The notes below the pieces were generated by a model, which had not been told where the DNA came from, did not search any database, and saw only the letters and a program-made list of their open reading frames with translations. From NCBI RefSeq assembly GCF_900101015.1, contig NZ_FNFZ01000029.1, positions 7,583 through 45,498 of the forward strand: a stretch of DNA of 37,916 nt. The letters run 5' to 3'. Numbering within the stretch: the first letter of the stretch is position 1; each line of letters starts with the position of its first letter. This document shows positions 1 through 7,720 of the stretch, in pieces. Both the position numbers and the translations under genes were made by a program. This stretch comes from Sarcina sp. DSM 11001. GTDB lineage: Bacteria > Bacillota > Clostridia > Lachnospirales > Lachnospiraceae.

Positions 1-2011
1 GCAGGAGACAGAGGGAGCCGGCACAGAGCAGGATCCGCAACTGCAGGAGACAGAAGCTGACGGCACAGAGCAGGATCCGGAGCCGCAGGAAACAGAAGCT
101 GACAGCACAAACCAGGATCCTGAGACACAGCCGCAGGAGTCAGAAACAGACAGCACAAATCAGGACCCTGAGACACAGCTTCAGGAGACAGAAGCTGAAG
201 GTGCGGAACTTACACCGGAACAGGAACAGGCTCAGACCGGAGAGGCCCTTGCAGAGGATGAATCTGCTGCTGTCGGCGGGAAACAGGAAGGGCAGGAAAC
301 TGTTCAGGAAAAGGAGCTGAAGACAGATCAGAAGACAGATCAGAAGGAGACAGCCCTGCTGGCTGAGGACCAGGAAGAGGAGGCCGTCAGTGAAGAGGCG
401 GCGAGCGCGATCGCGTCCGGGTTGACTCCGTCGGAAGAATCGAAGAAACAGCAGGAAAGTGCCGGCAAAGCGGTTACGGTTGAAGCGGTCGTCAGTATCC
501 GGAAAGCGAAAATAACTCTTTCCAGGACCAGTTATACCTACACGGGAAAAGCCATCCAGCCGGGTGTGACCGTTGTCAGAGGGAAGACAACGCTGAAAAA
601 GAACAGGGACTATAAGGTCACTTTTTCCGCAAATGTTTCTGTCGGCACAGCGACGGCAAAGATCACCGGAATCAAAAAATACCGGGGAACGATAATAAAG
701 ACTTTTAAGATTAACAGGGCAGCACAGAAGCTGACGCTGAAGGCCAGTACGTCAAGGGTCTCTGCCGGCAGAACAATGACAGTAAAGGCGGGCGGAGCCA
801 GGGAGACAAAGAAGTATTCCTTTAAGTCCTCCAACAAGGCTGTCGCAAAGATCTCTTCGACAGGAAAGATCACCGGAGTAAAGGTCGGTACGGCAAAGAT
901 AAGGGTCTCTACTCCCGCGACAAAAAACTATAAAGCAGGATCTAAAACGATCACGGTCAAGGTCGTACCCACAGCGACAAAAAGCCTGAAGGCCTCGAAC
1001 CAGGTGGGCGGCATAAAGCTGACATGGGCGAAAGTGGCCGGGGCCAACGGTTATTATCTCTACAGAGACGGAAAGCGGATCACCACGATCAGCAAAGGAT
1101 CCACTGTGACCTGGCTGGATAAGAAGGCAGGCACTAAGAACAGGAAGTATACCTATAAAATTATCGCGAAGGCTTCCACTGGAGCCAGCACCCTGTCCAA
1201 ATCTGTCGGAATCAGGCGTGTGATCAAAATCAAGGCTTCGAGCTCGGCTACGGCCAGGTATTGCCTCGAACAGAGATATGTTTCCAGAACCCTTACAAAC
1301 TCAAAGAAAAACAATCTGGCAGTCATTGACCCGACAGGGATCAATACATCGCTGATCGCGAAGGCAAAGGACAGGGGGGTAGTGGTTTACGGCTACATTA
1401 ATGCCGGTGCACTCGAGAAAACGAGGAAATATTATAGCCAGTTTGAACATCTCCGTATCTGTGAATATGATGGCTGGCCGGGAGAATACTGGGTAGATGT
1501 CACATCCTCTTCCTGGAAGACCCATCTGATCGATGAGGCGAAAAAACAAAAAGCTGCCGGAGTGACCGGAGTATATTTTGACAACGTGGAAATCTACTAC
1601 ATGGTCAAACATGGTTTTCACGGGAAACATTTATACCGCGATCCTCCTTCACAGGAGAGTGTATACAAAGCCCTGAGCGAGGTGATCAAAAAAATAGAAA
1701 ACGAGGTCGGCATCCTGGTGATGCCCAACTGCGGAGATACCTTTGTCCGGAGATTTGAAAAAGACAATCCCGGGGTCATCCTGGAGGTCAATGTGGAGGG
1801 CGTCCTCTATGAAGACTTTGACAGAAAATCCAGTGACGAAGTAAGGTATCTGACCAGCTATCTCGACTGGTGTGCCGGCAGAGGAATGGTCACCAGAGGA
1901 ATAGAGTACACAAAAAGCAGTTCCGGAGCGGAAGAGTCAAGGGAATACTACAAAAAGCACGGGTGGACAAGTGTCTATATCAGCAGACATAAGGACCTTG
2001 AAGGTGATTGA
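1..2011 (+). CDS. Secreted Ig-like / GH114-type glycosidase surface protein (5' truncated by window)
   Basis: The reading frame is open from base 2 to the TGA at 2009-2011, so the gene starts before the window. A TTG at 422 could be read as a start, but the frame runs straight through it. The visible part opens with an acidic Q/E/T/D-rich stretch of 14-16 residue tandem repeats (bases 2-181). Next come a basic beta-rich Ig-like module (about 500-715), a Big2-like module (about 720-965) and a fibronectin-III-like module (about 970-1220). The C-terminal 250 residues (about 1258-2008) read as a TIM-barrel of the GH114 (endo-alpha-1,4-polygalactosaminidase) type, with GYINAGALE, GEYWVDVTS, GVYFDNVE and MPNCGD blocks. 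Family knowledge suggests cleavage of galactosaminoglycan-type exopolysaccharide outside the cell. The signal peptide lies off-window. The GH114 call is moderately sure; the substrate is inferred. Confidence 0.72.
   Translation, partial: QETEGAGTEQDPQLQETEADGTEQDPEPQETEADSTNQDPETQPQESETDSTNQDPETQLQETEAEGAELTPEQEQAQTGEALAEDESAAVGGKQEGQETVQEKELKTDQKTDQKETALLAEDQEEEAVSEEAASAIASGLTPSEESKKQQESAGKAVTVEAVVSIRKAKITLSRTSYTYTGKAIQPGVTVVRGKTTLKKNRDYKVTFSANVSVGTATAKITGIKKYRGTIIKTFKINRAAQKLTLKASTSRVSAGRTMTVKAGGARETKKYSFKSSNKAVAKISSTGKITGVKVGTAKIRVSTPATKNYKAGSKTITVKVVPTATKSLKASNQVGGIKLTWAKVAGANGYYLYRDGKRITTISKGSTVTWLDKKAGTKNRKYTYKIIAKASTGASTLSKSVGIRRVIKIKASSSATARYCLEQRYVSRTLTNSKKNNLAVIDPTGINTSLIAKAKDRGVVVYGYINAGALEKTRKYYSQFEHLRICEYDGWPGEYWVDVTSSSWKTHLIDEAKKQKAAGVTGVYFDNVEIYYMVKHGFHGKHLYRDPPSQESVYKALSEVIKKIENEVGILVMPNCGDTFVRRFEKDNPGVILEVNVEGVLYEDFDRKSSDEVRYLTSYLDWCAGRGMVTRGIEYTKSSSGAEESREYYKKHGWTSVYISRHKDLEGD
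2..223 (+). repeat. In-frame tandem repeats in the GH114-type protein
   Basis: Units begin at bases 2, 44, 86, 134 and 182, with 42, 42, 48 and 48 bp periods. They encode variants of QETEADGTEQDPEP. Two of the units carry an extra Thr-Gln. The periods stay multiples of three, so the copies are kept as an acidic, unstructured linker. Such linkers usually lie between the signal peptide and the folded domains of wall-exposed proteins. Confidence 0.85.
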
Positions 2012-2080
2012 CATCATAGAGTAACAGTAAACCTCAGTAATTGAAAACCTGCTTTCCGCAAGGCAGACACCGGCGCCGGG

Positions 2081-2117
2081 AATTCAAGACCTGCCCGCGA
2101 GTCTTGCGGAAATGAAG
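2081..2117 (+). repeat. Copy 1 of a small dispersed stem-loop repeat
   Basis: CAAGAC and GTCTTG can pair around a CTGCCCGCGA loop, followed by GCGGAAATGAAG. A relative lies at 29886-29920 with CAGGAC/GTCCTG arms and the same tail. A third relative is inverted at 27023-27043. The paired change in both arms suggests the stem is what is conserved. Confidence 0.6.
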
Positions 2118-2122
2118 ACTAG

Positions 2123-2174
2123 AAAAGCTGCTGTCCCGAGGCCGTGAGACCTCTGCAGGGACAGCAGCTTTTTT
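2123..2174 (+). terminator. Rho-independent terminator, probably bidirectional
   Basis: A 15-bp stem (AAAAGCTGCTGTCCC at 2123-2137 with its complement at 2158-2172) closes a 20-nt loop and runs into six T residues. On the minus strand the stem is followed by TTTT, so it may also stop the converging operon that ends at 2358. Confidence 0.88.
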
Positions 2175-2357
2175 CATCTTGCTGTATTTTACATCCGCCT
2201 GTATTTTACATCTTGCTGTACTTACATCCGCCAGTATTTGCGTTTACCTTTATTAGGGGGTTATGTGCATGTATTTGCTGCGGGAGCAGTTTTTGCTGTT
2301 CTCGGACACTTACATTTATTTGCATTTATTGTGTGCCTGCACCAGCTACTGCCCTGT

Positions 2358-2933
2358 CTATACGCCCGCAAAACGGAACACAACACCGACCACGGCTGAA
2401 AACACAATGAAGGCGACCGGATGGATCTTTGGAAAGAGCTTCTGACCGCCAAAAATGATGATTCCAAGCAGGATGGCCTTCCACAGAAAGAGGTCGGCGG
2501 GGTTATGGGAAGCCTGGAAGGCATCGATGTTGATCAGGGCGACCTTGGCCACATTCAGGCCGGCGGCTGTGATCATGGCAATTGAGGCGGGACGCAGGCC
2601 GTAGAGGGCGTTCTGCACGTGCCGGCTCTCCTTGAATTTCTGGAGGAAACCGGAAATGATTAGGATGATGATCAGGGAGGGGGTGGCAAGGGCGACTGTT
2701 GCCAGGACGCCGCCCGGATAGCCGGCAGTCTTGAATCCCGCATAGGTCGACATATTGATGCCGATGGCTCCCGGAGTGGACTCCGAGATGGCGATCATGT
2801 CCGCGATATCCGAAGTGGAAAACCAGTGGGTCCTGTTGGACATCTCGTAAAGGAAGGGCAGAGTAGCCAGACCTCCGCCGATTGAAAAAAGTCCGGTCTT
2901 AAAAAAGTTGATAAACAGAAGGAGGTAGATCAT
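2358..2933 (-). CDS. ChrA-family chromate transporter, half-size subunit (second gene)
   Basis: This 191-residue hydrophobic protein carries the ChrA-domain N-terminal signature FFKTGLFSIGGGLATLPFLYE and a second half with a PGAIGIN motif. About five to six membrane segments are visible. Full-length ChrA proteins have two such domains. Here they are two separate genes, and this one overlaps its partner by four bases (ATGA at 2930-2933), so translation is coupled. The pair would act as a heterodimer in the membrane. The family is named for chromate/sulfate exchange, but many anaerobe members have unknown substrates. Its place at the end of an aconitase-family operon hints at another anion. It is the last gene of the six-gene minus-strand operon. 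Confidence 0.9.
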   Translation of the reverse strand: MIYLLLFINFFKTGLFSIGGGLATLPFLYEMSNRTHWFSTSDIADMIAISESTPGAIGINMSTYAGFKTAGYPGGVLATVALATPSLIIILIISGFLQKFKESRHVQNALYGLRPASIAMITAAGLNVAKVALINIDAFQASHNPADLFLWKAILLGIIIFGGQKLFPKIHPVAFIVFSAVVGVVFRFAGV

Positions 2934-3514
2934 TTATCGGAACCCCCTTTCCCGGATGTGCCTGCGGGAGGTACAGCTCTTCCCAGCAGGACACCCAGCA
3001 TACCGGACAGGATGACCAGAATGGCGGCGGGGACAGCCACGGGCAGTACCCCGGAGAGGGCTGTCATCAAAAAGACCACCAGATACATGGCCAGGCTGAC
3101 GTGGTCGATCACGGATTTACTCCACAGCCTCATGACAGCCTCTACGATCAGTACGCAGACACAGACCCTGATCCCGGCGAAAGCATTCTGTACGACCGGG
3201 AGGTGGGCAAATCCCTGCAGGAAGGTGGCGATCAGCAGGATTATGATGATCGGAACAGTGATGAAGCCCAGGGTCGCCGCAATGGCGCCTGCGACCCCCT
3301 TGCGGCGGCTGCCGATAAAGGTCGCCACGTTGAGGGCGATCAGGCCGGGCGTACACTGCCCGATGGCAAAATAGTCCGTCAGGTCTTCCGTCGTCGTCCA
3401 GCCCCGGGTCTGTACCAGGTCACGTTCCAGCAGCGGGAGCATGGCGTAGCCGCCCCCGAAGTTGACCGCGCCGATCCGGAGAAAAGCAAGATAAAGTGCA
3501 ATGATATCATTCAT
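2930..3514 (-). CDS. ChrA-family chromate transporter, half-size subunit (first gene)
   Basis: This 194-residue membrane protein begins with MNDIIALYLAFLRIGAVNFG and continues with the GGGYAMLPLLERDLV block typical of the ChrA domain. It also has FAIGQCTPGLIALN and about six membrane segments. An AAAGGA ribosome binding site precedes the ATG at 3514. It starts 27 bp after the large dehydratase subunit gene ends (3542) and overlaps the next ChrA gene by four bases. The two halves likely pair to form one transporter. The transported anion cannot be told from sequence; chromate is a family label, not evidence of the natural substrate. Confidence 0.9.
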   Translation of the reverse strand: MNDIIALYLAFLRIGAVNFGGGYAMLPLLERDLVQTRGWTTTEDLTDYFAIGQCTPGLIALNVATFIGSRRKGVAGAIAATLGFITVPIIIILLIATFLQGFAHLPVVQNAFAGIRVCVCVLIVEAVMRLWSKSVIDHVSLAMYLVVFLMTALSGVLPVAVPAAILVILSGMLGVLLGRAVPPAGTSGKGGSDK

Positions 3515-3541
3515 GTTGAAAATTCCTTTTTAAAGCACCTG

Positions 3542-4816
3542 TTATGCATCTGATCCGGGTACGGTGATCTTTCCTGTGAGGGCTGCCCAGGCAGCGGATT
3601 TGGGGGAAGCGAGGTAGATCCGGACCTTTGAAGTGCCCATGCGGCCGAGGAAGTTGCGGTTGTTGGTGGCGACCACGACTTCTCCGTCCGTCAGGATCCC
3701 GCCCGCGCGTCCGCAGCAGAGGCCGCAGCCGGGGTGGGTGATCATGGCGCCGGCTTCCGCGAGGGTGCCCAGAATGCCGGCCTCCAGGGCCTGGCGGTAG
3801 ATCTTGCGGCTGGCGGGGGTCACGATGAACTTCACGAAGGGAGCGATCTTTCTGCCCTTCAGGATCTCTGCGGCTGCCGCCAGGTCCTCCAGCCGGCCGT
3901 TGGTGCAGGAGCCCAGGAAAACCTGGTCCACAGGAATGCCGGCGATCTCACTGACGGGGCGGATGTTGTCCACCTGGGAAGGACAGGCCATCACAGGGAC
4001 CAGGTCCTCCGCGCGGTAGGTGAGGGTGCGTTCGTAAACAGCATCGGGGTCTCCGTGGAGGGACTGCAGGAAGGAGTCCTTCCGGAAATCATCCGCAGGG
4101 ATCCCGCAGTACTCCGCCGTTTTTTCATCGGGGGCGAAGAGGCCGCACTTGGCTCCGCATTCCACTGCCATGTTGGACATGGTCATACGGGCGGCGACGC
4201 TCATGGCTTCGACAGTGCTGCCGGTGAACTCGAGAGATTTGTAGGTCGCGCCGTCGGCCCGCAGGTCGCCCAGAATACGGAGGATGACGTCCTTGGAGGT
4301 GACATTGTCCGGGAGAGTGCCGTCGATCTGGACTCTGATCGTCTCGGGAACCCGGATCCAGAGCTTTCCGGTACCCAGAATGCCGGCCATTTCCGTGTAG
4401 CCGATCCCGGTGGAAAAGGCGCCCACACAGCCGTAGGTTGTTGTGTGGCTGTCCGTGCCAAAGGCGATGTCTCCGGGCTTCACATAGCCTGCCTCGGTCA
4501 TCAGCTGGTGGCAGATGCCGTCAGACCGGTGGACATTTTTGACGCCGTACTTCGCGGCAAAGGCATCGCCCTTCGCGAAATGGCGGGTGTCGTCGATCTG
4601 GCTGGCCGGAACCAGGTGGTCGTAAATAAGGACCATCCTGTCGGGATCCCAGATTCTGGAGAAACCCATCTCCTCGAATTTGTCCGCCACAAAGGGGATA
4701 AAGATGTCGTGGACCATGACCCGGTCCACATTGACGGTGACGATCTCGCCGGGAGTCACTTTTTCGCGCCCGATATTGTGGGCAATGATTTTTTCAATGA
4801 GAGTCTGTCCCATCAT
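3542..4816 (-). CDS. 3-isopropylmalate dehydratase family, large subunit (second pair)
   Basis: This 424-residue protein belongs to the LeuC/HacA branch of the aconitase superfamily and dehydrates/rehydrates a 2-hydroxy acid using a [4Fe-4S] cluster. Visible motifs are FGTDSHTTTYG (active-site loop), FLGSCTNGRLEDL (first cluster Cys) and HPGCGLCCGRAGG (Cys-x-x-Cys for the other two). The C-terminal NNRNFLGRMG and YLASP blocks are typical of LeuC. Canonical LeuC usually has CGPCLG where this one has CGLCCG. The ATG at 4816 overlaps the TGA of the small subunit and has an AAGGAGG site 5' to it, so the two subunits are translationally coupled. Candidate substrates are isopropylmalate, citramalate/3-methylmalate or dimethylmalate. 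The genes leuA and leuB are not nearby. Confidence 0.92.
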   Translation of the reverse strand: MMGQTLIEKIIAHNIGREKVTPGEIVTVNVDRVMVHDIFIPFVADKFEEMGFSRIWDPDRMVLIYDHLVPASQIDDTRHFAKGDAFAAKYGVKNVHRSDGICHQLMTEAGYVKPGDIAFGTDSHTTTYGCVGAFSTGIGYTEMAGILGTGKLWIRVPETIRVQIDGTLPDNVTSKDVILRILGDLRADGATYKSLEFTGSTVEAMSVAARMTMSNMAVECGAKCGLFAPDEKTAEYCGIPADDFRKDSFLQSLHGDPDAVYERTLTYRAEDLVPVMACPSQVDNIRPVSEIAGIPVDQVFLGSCTNGRLEDLAAAAEILKGRKIAPFVKFIVTPASRKIYRQALEAGILGTLAEAGAMITHPGCGLCCGRAGGILTDGEVVVATNNRNFLGRMGTSKVRIYLASPKSAAWAALTGKITVPGSDA

Positions 4817-5373
4817 GCACCTCCTTTCGATCCGGAGCCATCGGAGCAGGCCGTACAGGACGCGGTATTTTCAGGGGAAGAGACACCGATACCGTTCAGC
4901 CTCTGCATGGCCTTGACCAGGCCGCCTGCCTCCAGGATATCCAGGAGATTCTGGGGAAGCGGGGAGATGGGATATTCCCTGCCCTTATAGAGGATGGCCT
5001 CGCCGACCCGCACTGTGATCTCGTCCCCCTCCTTCACATCTGCTGCCAGATCGGCATTTTCGATCAGGAGAAGCCCGTTGTTGATCGCGTTGCGGAAAAA
5101 AATGCGGGCGTAGGAGCCGGCGATGACGCAGCGGATCCCCAGGGCCTTGATGACCTCCGGAGCCTGTTCCCGGGAGGAGCCGCAGCCGAAATTCTTGCCG
5201 GCCACGATGATGTCGCCGGGCGCGATCTGGGCCGCGAGCTCCGGACGGAGAGGGGAAAAGGCGTAGGGACGCATGTCGTTGACGGTTTTCAGAGCCAGGT
5301 ATTCCGTGGGCATGATGATGTCTGTATCGATATCATCGCCCAGAAGCCAGACTTTCCCGGTAAACTGTTCCAT
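4813..5373 (-). CDS. 3-isopropylmalate dehydratase family, small subunit (second pair)
   Basis: This 186-residue swivel-domain subunit (LeuD type) shows DDIDTDIIMPTEYLALK near the N-terminus, then GKNFGCGSSREQAPEVIKALG, the substrate-binding block of the family. The specificity loop reads YLAL. Characterised archaeal homoaconitases have an Arg in this loop (YLRT), so a homoaconitase role is unlikely and a hydrophobic side chain on the substrate is more probable (inference). The C-terminus is about 25 residues longer than usual and Gly/Ser/Cys-rich. It overlaps the large subunit gene by four bases. A 179-bp gap separates it from the upstream large-subunit gene, and no clear promoter is visible in the gap. 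Confidence 0.9.
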   Translation of the reverse strand: MEQFTGKVWLLGDDIDTDIIMPTEYLALKTVNDMRPYAFSPLRPELAAQIAPGDIIVAGKNFGCGSSREQAPEVIKALGIRCVIAGSYARIFFRNAINNGLLLIENADLAADVKEGDEITVRVGEAILYKGREYPISPLPQNLLDILEAGGLVKAMQRLNGIGVSSPENTASCTACSDGSGSKGGA

Positions 5374-5552
5374 GTTTGATCCTTTCTGTTCGTAGTATCA
5401 GTCATAGTATCAGGAAGTGCCCCCGTGAAGGGCGGCACCGGGTTGTTTTTTTCAGTTTGTGCGGCATTCAGCCTTCTTGGAACAGCCTCAGTTCGTGTAG
5501 TATCAGCCCTTGCTGGTTTTCACGTCATTTGGCCGCCGCAGGAACAGCTGTT
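5374..5552 (-). other. Gap between the two dehydratase pairs
   Basis: No gene. The nonamer TAGTATCAG occurs three times on the plus strand (near 5394, 5407 and 5499). An imperfect GC-rich hairpin lies near 5418-5437. It may hold a processing site or a weak internal promoter, but I see no convincing -35/-10 pair. Confidence 0.4.
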
Positions 5553-6803
5553 TTACAGGCTTTCCGCGCTGCAGATCTCGCCCCGGATGGCAGAAGCGGT
5601 GACTGTGGCGGCGGAGCCGAGATAGACAAAGGAGTCGCGGTCGCCGGCCCGCCCCTTGAAATTGCGGGTCCCTGTGCTGATCAGGACCTCGCCGGCTCCA
5701 ATGACACCCTGGCAGCTGCCCCAGCACACACTGCAGTTGGGGTTCATGACGATGGCGCCCGCTTCCATAAAGATGTCCAGAATGCCTTCCTTCATGGCGT
5801 CGAGCCAGACCTCGCGGCTTGCGGGGACCACCAGGAAGCGGACAGTGGGCGCAACCTTTTTCCCTTTTATGATCGAGGCGCCCAGACGCAGGTCCTCCAG
5901 ACGGCCGTTATTGCAGGAGCCCAGGAAGGCCTCGTTGATCTTGATTCCCGTACATTCACTGACCGGGGCGATATTATCCACGAAATGAGGCTTTGCCACG
6001 ACAGGGACAATGGTCGACAGGTCTATGTCGTAAACCTTTTCGAACTTCGCGTCAGGATCACTGGTATAACAGGCGGCCGGCTTCCTGCCCCCGTGGGCGG
6101 CCAGATATTCCAGCGTGACGTCGTCCACTTCCATCAGTGCGGTCTTCGCGCCCGCCTCCACACAGAGGTTGCAGATCGCGATGCGGTCGCTCATCGTGAG
6201 GGAGGCCATGCCGGGACCGGCAAATTCCATGGCGTGATAGTTGGCGCCGTTGGCGCCGATCTGCCCGATGATGGTCAGGATCAGGTCGCGCGCCGTCGCC
6301 CCGTTCCCCAGCTTTCCGGTGAGATTGAAGCGCAGCGTCTCAGGCACCAGGACCCAGGACTTGCCGGTCACCATACCGTAGAGATAATCCGTGCATCCGA
6401 CGCCGGTGCCGAAGGCACCGAGAGCCCCGTAGGCACAGGTGTGGCTGTCCGCGCCGAAGATCAGCTGTCCGGGCACCACGTGGTTTTCAATCATCACCTG
6501 ATGACATACACCGGCGCCCTCATAGAAGGTGATCCCGTGTTCCTTTGCGAAATCGCGCATTTTTTTCTGCGAAGCAGCGGTCTTGGGGCTGTCGCAGGGA
6601 ACGTTGTGGTCCACGATCCAGACAAGCTTGCTGACATCGGCGATATGAGGGTGTTTCAGGTTGTTGTACATATCGATCGTCAGATGAGTGGTCCCGTCGT
6701 TGCTCATGAGGTAGTCGAGCTCGACCGTGTGGATATCGTTCGCATGCGCCTCACTGACTCCGGCGGCTCTCGCCACGATCTTTTCTGCAATAGTCATTCC
6801 CAT
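5553..6803 (-). CDS. 3-isopropylmalate dehydratase family, large subunit (first pair)
   Basis: This 416-residue [4Fe-4S] hydro-lyase large subunit has FGADSHTCAYGALGAFGTGVG, FLGSCNNGRLEDL and MNPNCSVCWGSC. The last block supplies the Cys-x-x-Cys cluster ligands but reads CSVCWG instead of the canonical LeuC CGPCLG. The C-terminus has STGTRNFKGRAGDRDSFVYL, unlike the NNRNFLGRMG form of its neighbour at 3542. The two large subunits are therefore clearly diverged paralogues rather than a fresh duplication. It lies 55 bp downstream of its small subunit. Likely reactions are isopropylmalate isomerisation, or a related step such as citramalate or 2,3-dimethylmalate dehydration. Specificity cannot be settled from sequence alone. 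Confidence 0.92.
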   Translation of the reverse strand: MGMTIAEKIVARAAGVSEAHANDIHTVELDYLMSNDGTTHLTIDMYNNLKHPHIADVSKLVWIVDHNVPCDSPKTAASQKKMRDFAKEHGITFYEGAGVCHQVMIENHVVPGQLIFGADSHTCAYGALGAFGTGVGCTDYLYGMVTGKSWVLVPETLRFNLTGKLGNGATARDLILTIIGQIGANGANYHAMEFAGPGMASLTMSDRIAICNLCVEAGAKTALMEVDDVTLEYLAAHGGRKPAACYTSDPDAKFEKVYDIDLSTIVPVVAKPHFVDNIAPVSECTGIKINEAFLGSCNNGRLEDLRLGASIIKGKKVAPTVRFLVVPASREVWLDAMKEGILDIFMEAGAIVMNPNCSVCWGSCQGVIGAGEVLISTGTRNFKGRAGDRDSFVYLGSAATVTASAIRGEICSAESL

Positions 6804-6858
6804 TTTATTAATCTCCTGTGAAACAAGTCTTTTTCCAGTTGAGAATCCTCATGAATCC

Positions 6859-7326
6859 TCATTTGTCGAGGGACGCGATCAGACCTCCCTGATCCAGGAT
6901 CCCCTGCAGGTGGGCAGGGAGCTTTGTGCAGGCATAGGTTCTGCCGCCGGCCGTAACGGTTCCCTCTGTCATGGACAGCTCGATCTCATCCCCGCTCTGA
7001 ACATAATCGTGAAGATCTTTACAGACGATGGCGGGCAGGCCGATATTGATGCAGTTGCGGTAAAAGATCCGCGCGAAGGATTTGGCCAGCACAGCGCGCA
7101 CGCCCAGTGCCTTGAGTACGCTCGGTGCCTGTTCGCGGGAGGAGCCGCAGCCGAAGTTTTCTGCCGCGACAACGAAATCACCGGGTTTTACGTTTTTTGC
7201 AAAGTCCGCGTCGAGAGATTCAAATGTGTGCGGAGCCATTTCCCCGACGGATGGAAACAGCAGATACTGGGAAGCAATGATCTGATCTGTGTCGACGTCG
7301 TTGTCAAACTTGAATACTTTTCCCAT
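6859..7326 (-). CDS. 3-isopropylmalate dehydratase family, small subunit (first pair)
   Basis: This 155-residue LeuD-type subunit has FDNDVDTDQIIASQYLLFPS and AAENFGCGSSREQAPSVLKALG. The length is normal for the stand-alone small subunit. The loop reads YLLF, different from YLAL in the second pair, so the two enzymes probably differ in side-chain preference (inference). An AGGAAAGG site lies just before the ATG at 7326. It is the first gene of the six-gene operon, in the order small-large-small-large-ChrA-ChrA. Confidence 0.92.
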   Translation of the reverse strand: MGKVFKFDNDVDTDQIIASQYLLFPSVGEMAPHTFESLDADFAKNVKPGDFVVAAENFGCGSSREQAPSVLKALGVRAVLAKSFARIFYRNCINIGLPAIVCKDLHDYVQSGDEIELSMTEGTVTAGGRTYACTKLPAHLQGILDQGGLIASLDK

Positions 7327-7502
7327 GGTGTTCCTTTCCTGATGGTAAAAATGCTGATAAATAAGGGATTATTAACAATCTACAATCATTGAAAAACTTT
7401 ATGTACACTTCTATGGACACTTTTTGATTTTAAAATGCTTTTGCTATTAAGTCCATCTCTTTTGCTTTTGTTGATGGCAGTACGCAAGTGTGCATTGAAT
7501 GT

Positions 7503-7508
7503 ATTATA
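7503..7508 (-). promoter_or_regulatory. Possible -10 box for the dehydratase/ChrA operon
   Basis: The minus strand reads TATAAT here, about 175 bases before the first start codon. No good -35 box lies at the right distance, so an activator may be needed. The leader is A/T-rich. A short CCATC/GATGG inverted repeat falls at about 7453-7478. No T-box or known riboswitch was recognised. Confidence 0.35.
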
Positions 7509-7654
7509 CCCCTGTATCCATTGATTTGCCTATGGATTATCATGATTTATTCATCTTTGGGTATATTAAACGATGATAAAAAACGATTTCCGGGATGCCC
7601 TGCGACACCACGCGGTTTTAAAAACTACTTATTGCAACTTTACCGGTTCACACA

Positions 7655-7683
7655 TTGTCTTTTCGGTTTATATCGCTTATAAT
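7655..7683 (+). promoter_or_regulatory. Sigma-A promoter for the degV-like gene
   Basis: TTGTCT at 7655-7660, a 17-bp spacer and a perfect TATAAT at 7678-7683. Transcription would begin near 7690, giving a leader of about 30 bases with the AAAGGAAG ribosome binding site. Confidence 0.75.
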
Positions 7684-7720
7684 GACTAAAACAAATCCTA
7701 TCGAAAGGAAGAAAAATCAC

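Larger units (their letters stand above)
2012..2357. other. Convergent intergenic region
   Basis: No gene is supported here. It holds the stem-loop repeat at 2081-2117, the terminator at 2123-2174, and two imperfect copies of a 34-bp direct repeat (2175-2208 and 2209-2242) beginning CATCTTGCTGTA. Confidence 0.7.

Noticed and set aside
3734-4990. Long open frame (418 codons) on the plus strand, antisense to the second dehydratase pair
   Set aside because: It lies opposite a clear LeuC-type gene and its product has no recognisable motif; third-position G/C bias leaves the antisense frame open.
5376-6821. Open frame of 481 codons antisense to the first large dehydratase subunit
   Set aside because: It is a shadow of the dehydratase codons and has no ribosome binding site.
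7327-7502. T-box or leucine-responsive leader ahead of the dehydratase operon
   Set aside because: I could not find a T-box core sequence, a specifier loop or a leader peptide rich in Leu codons.
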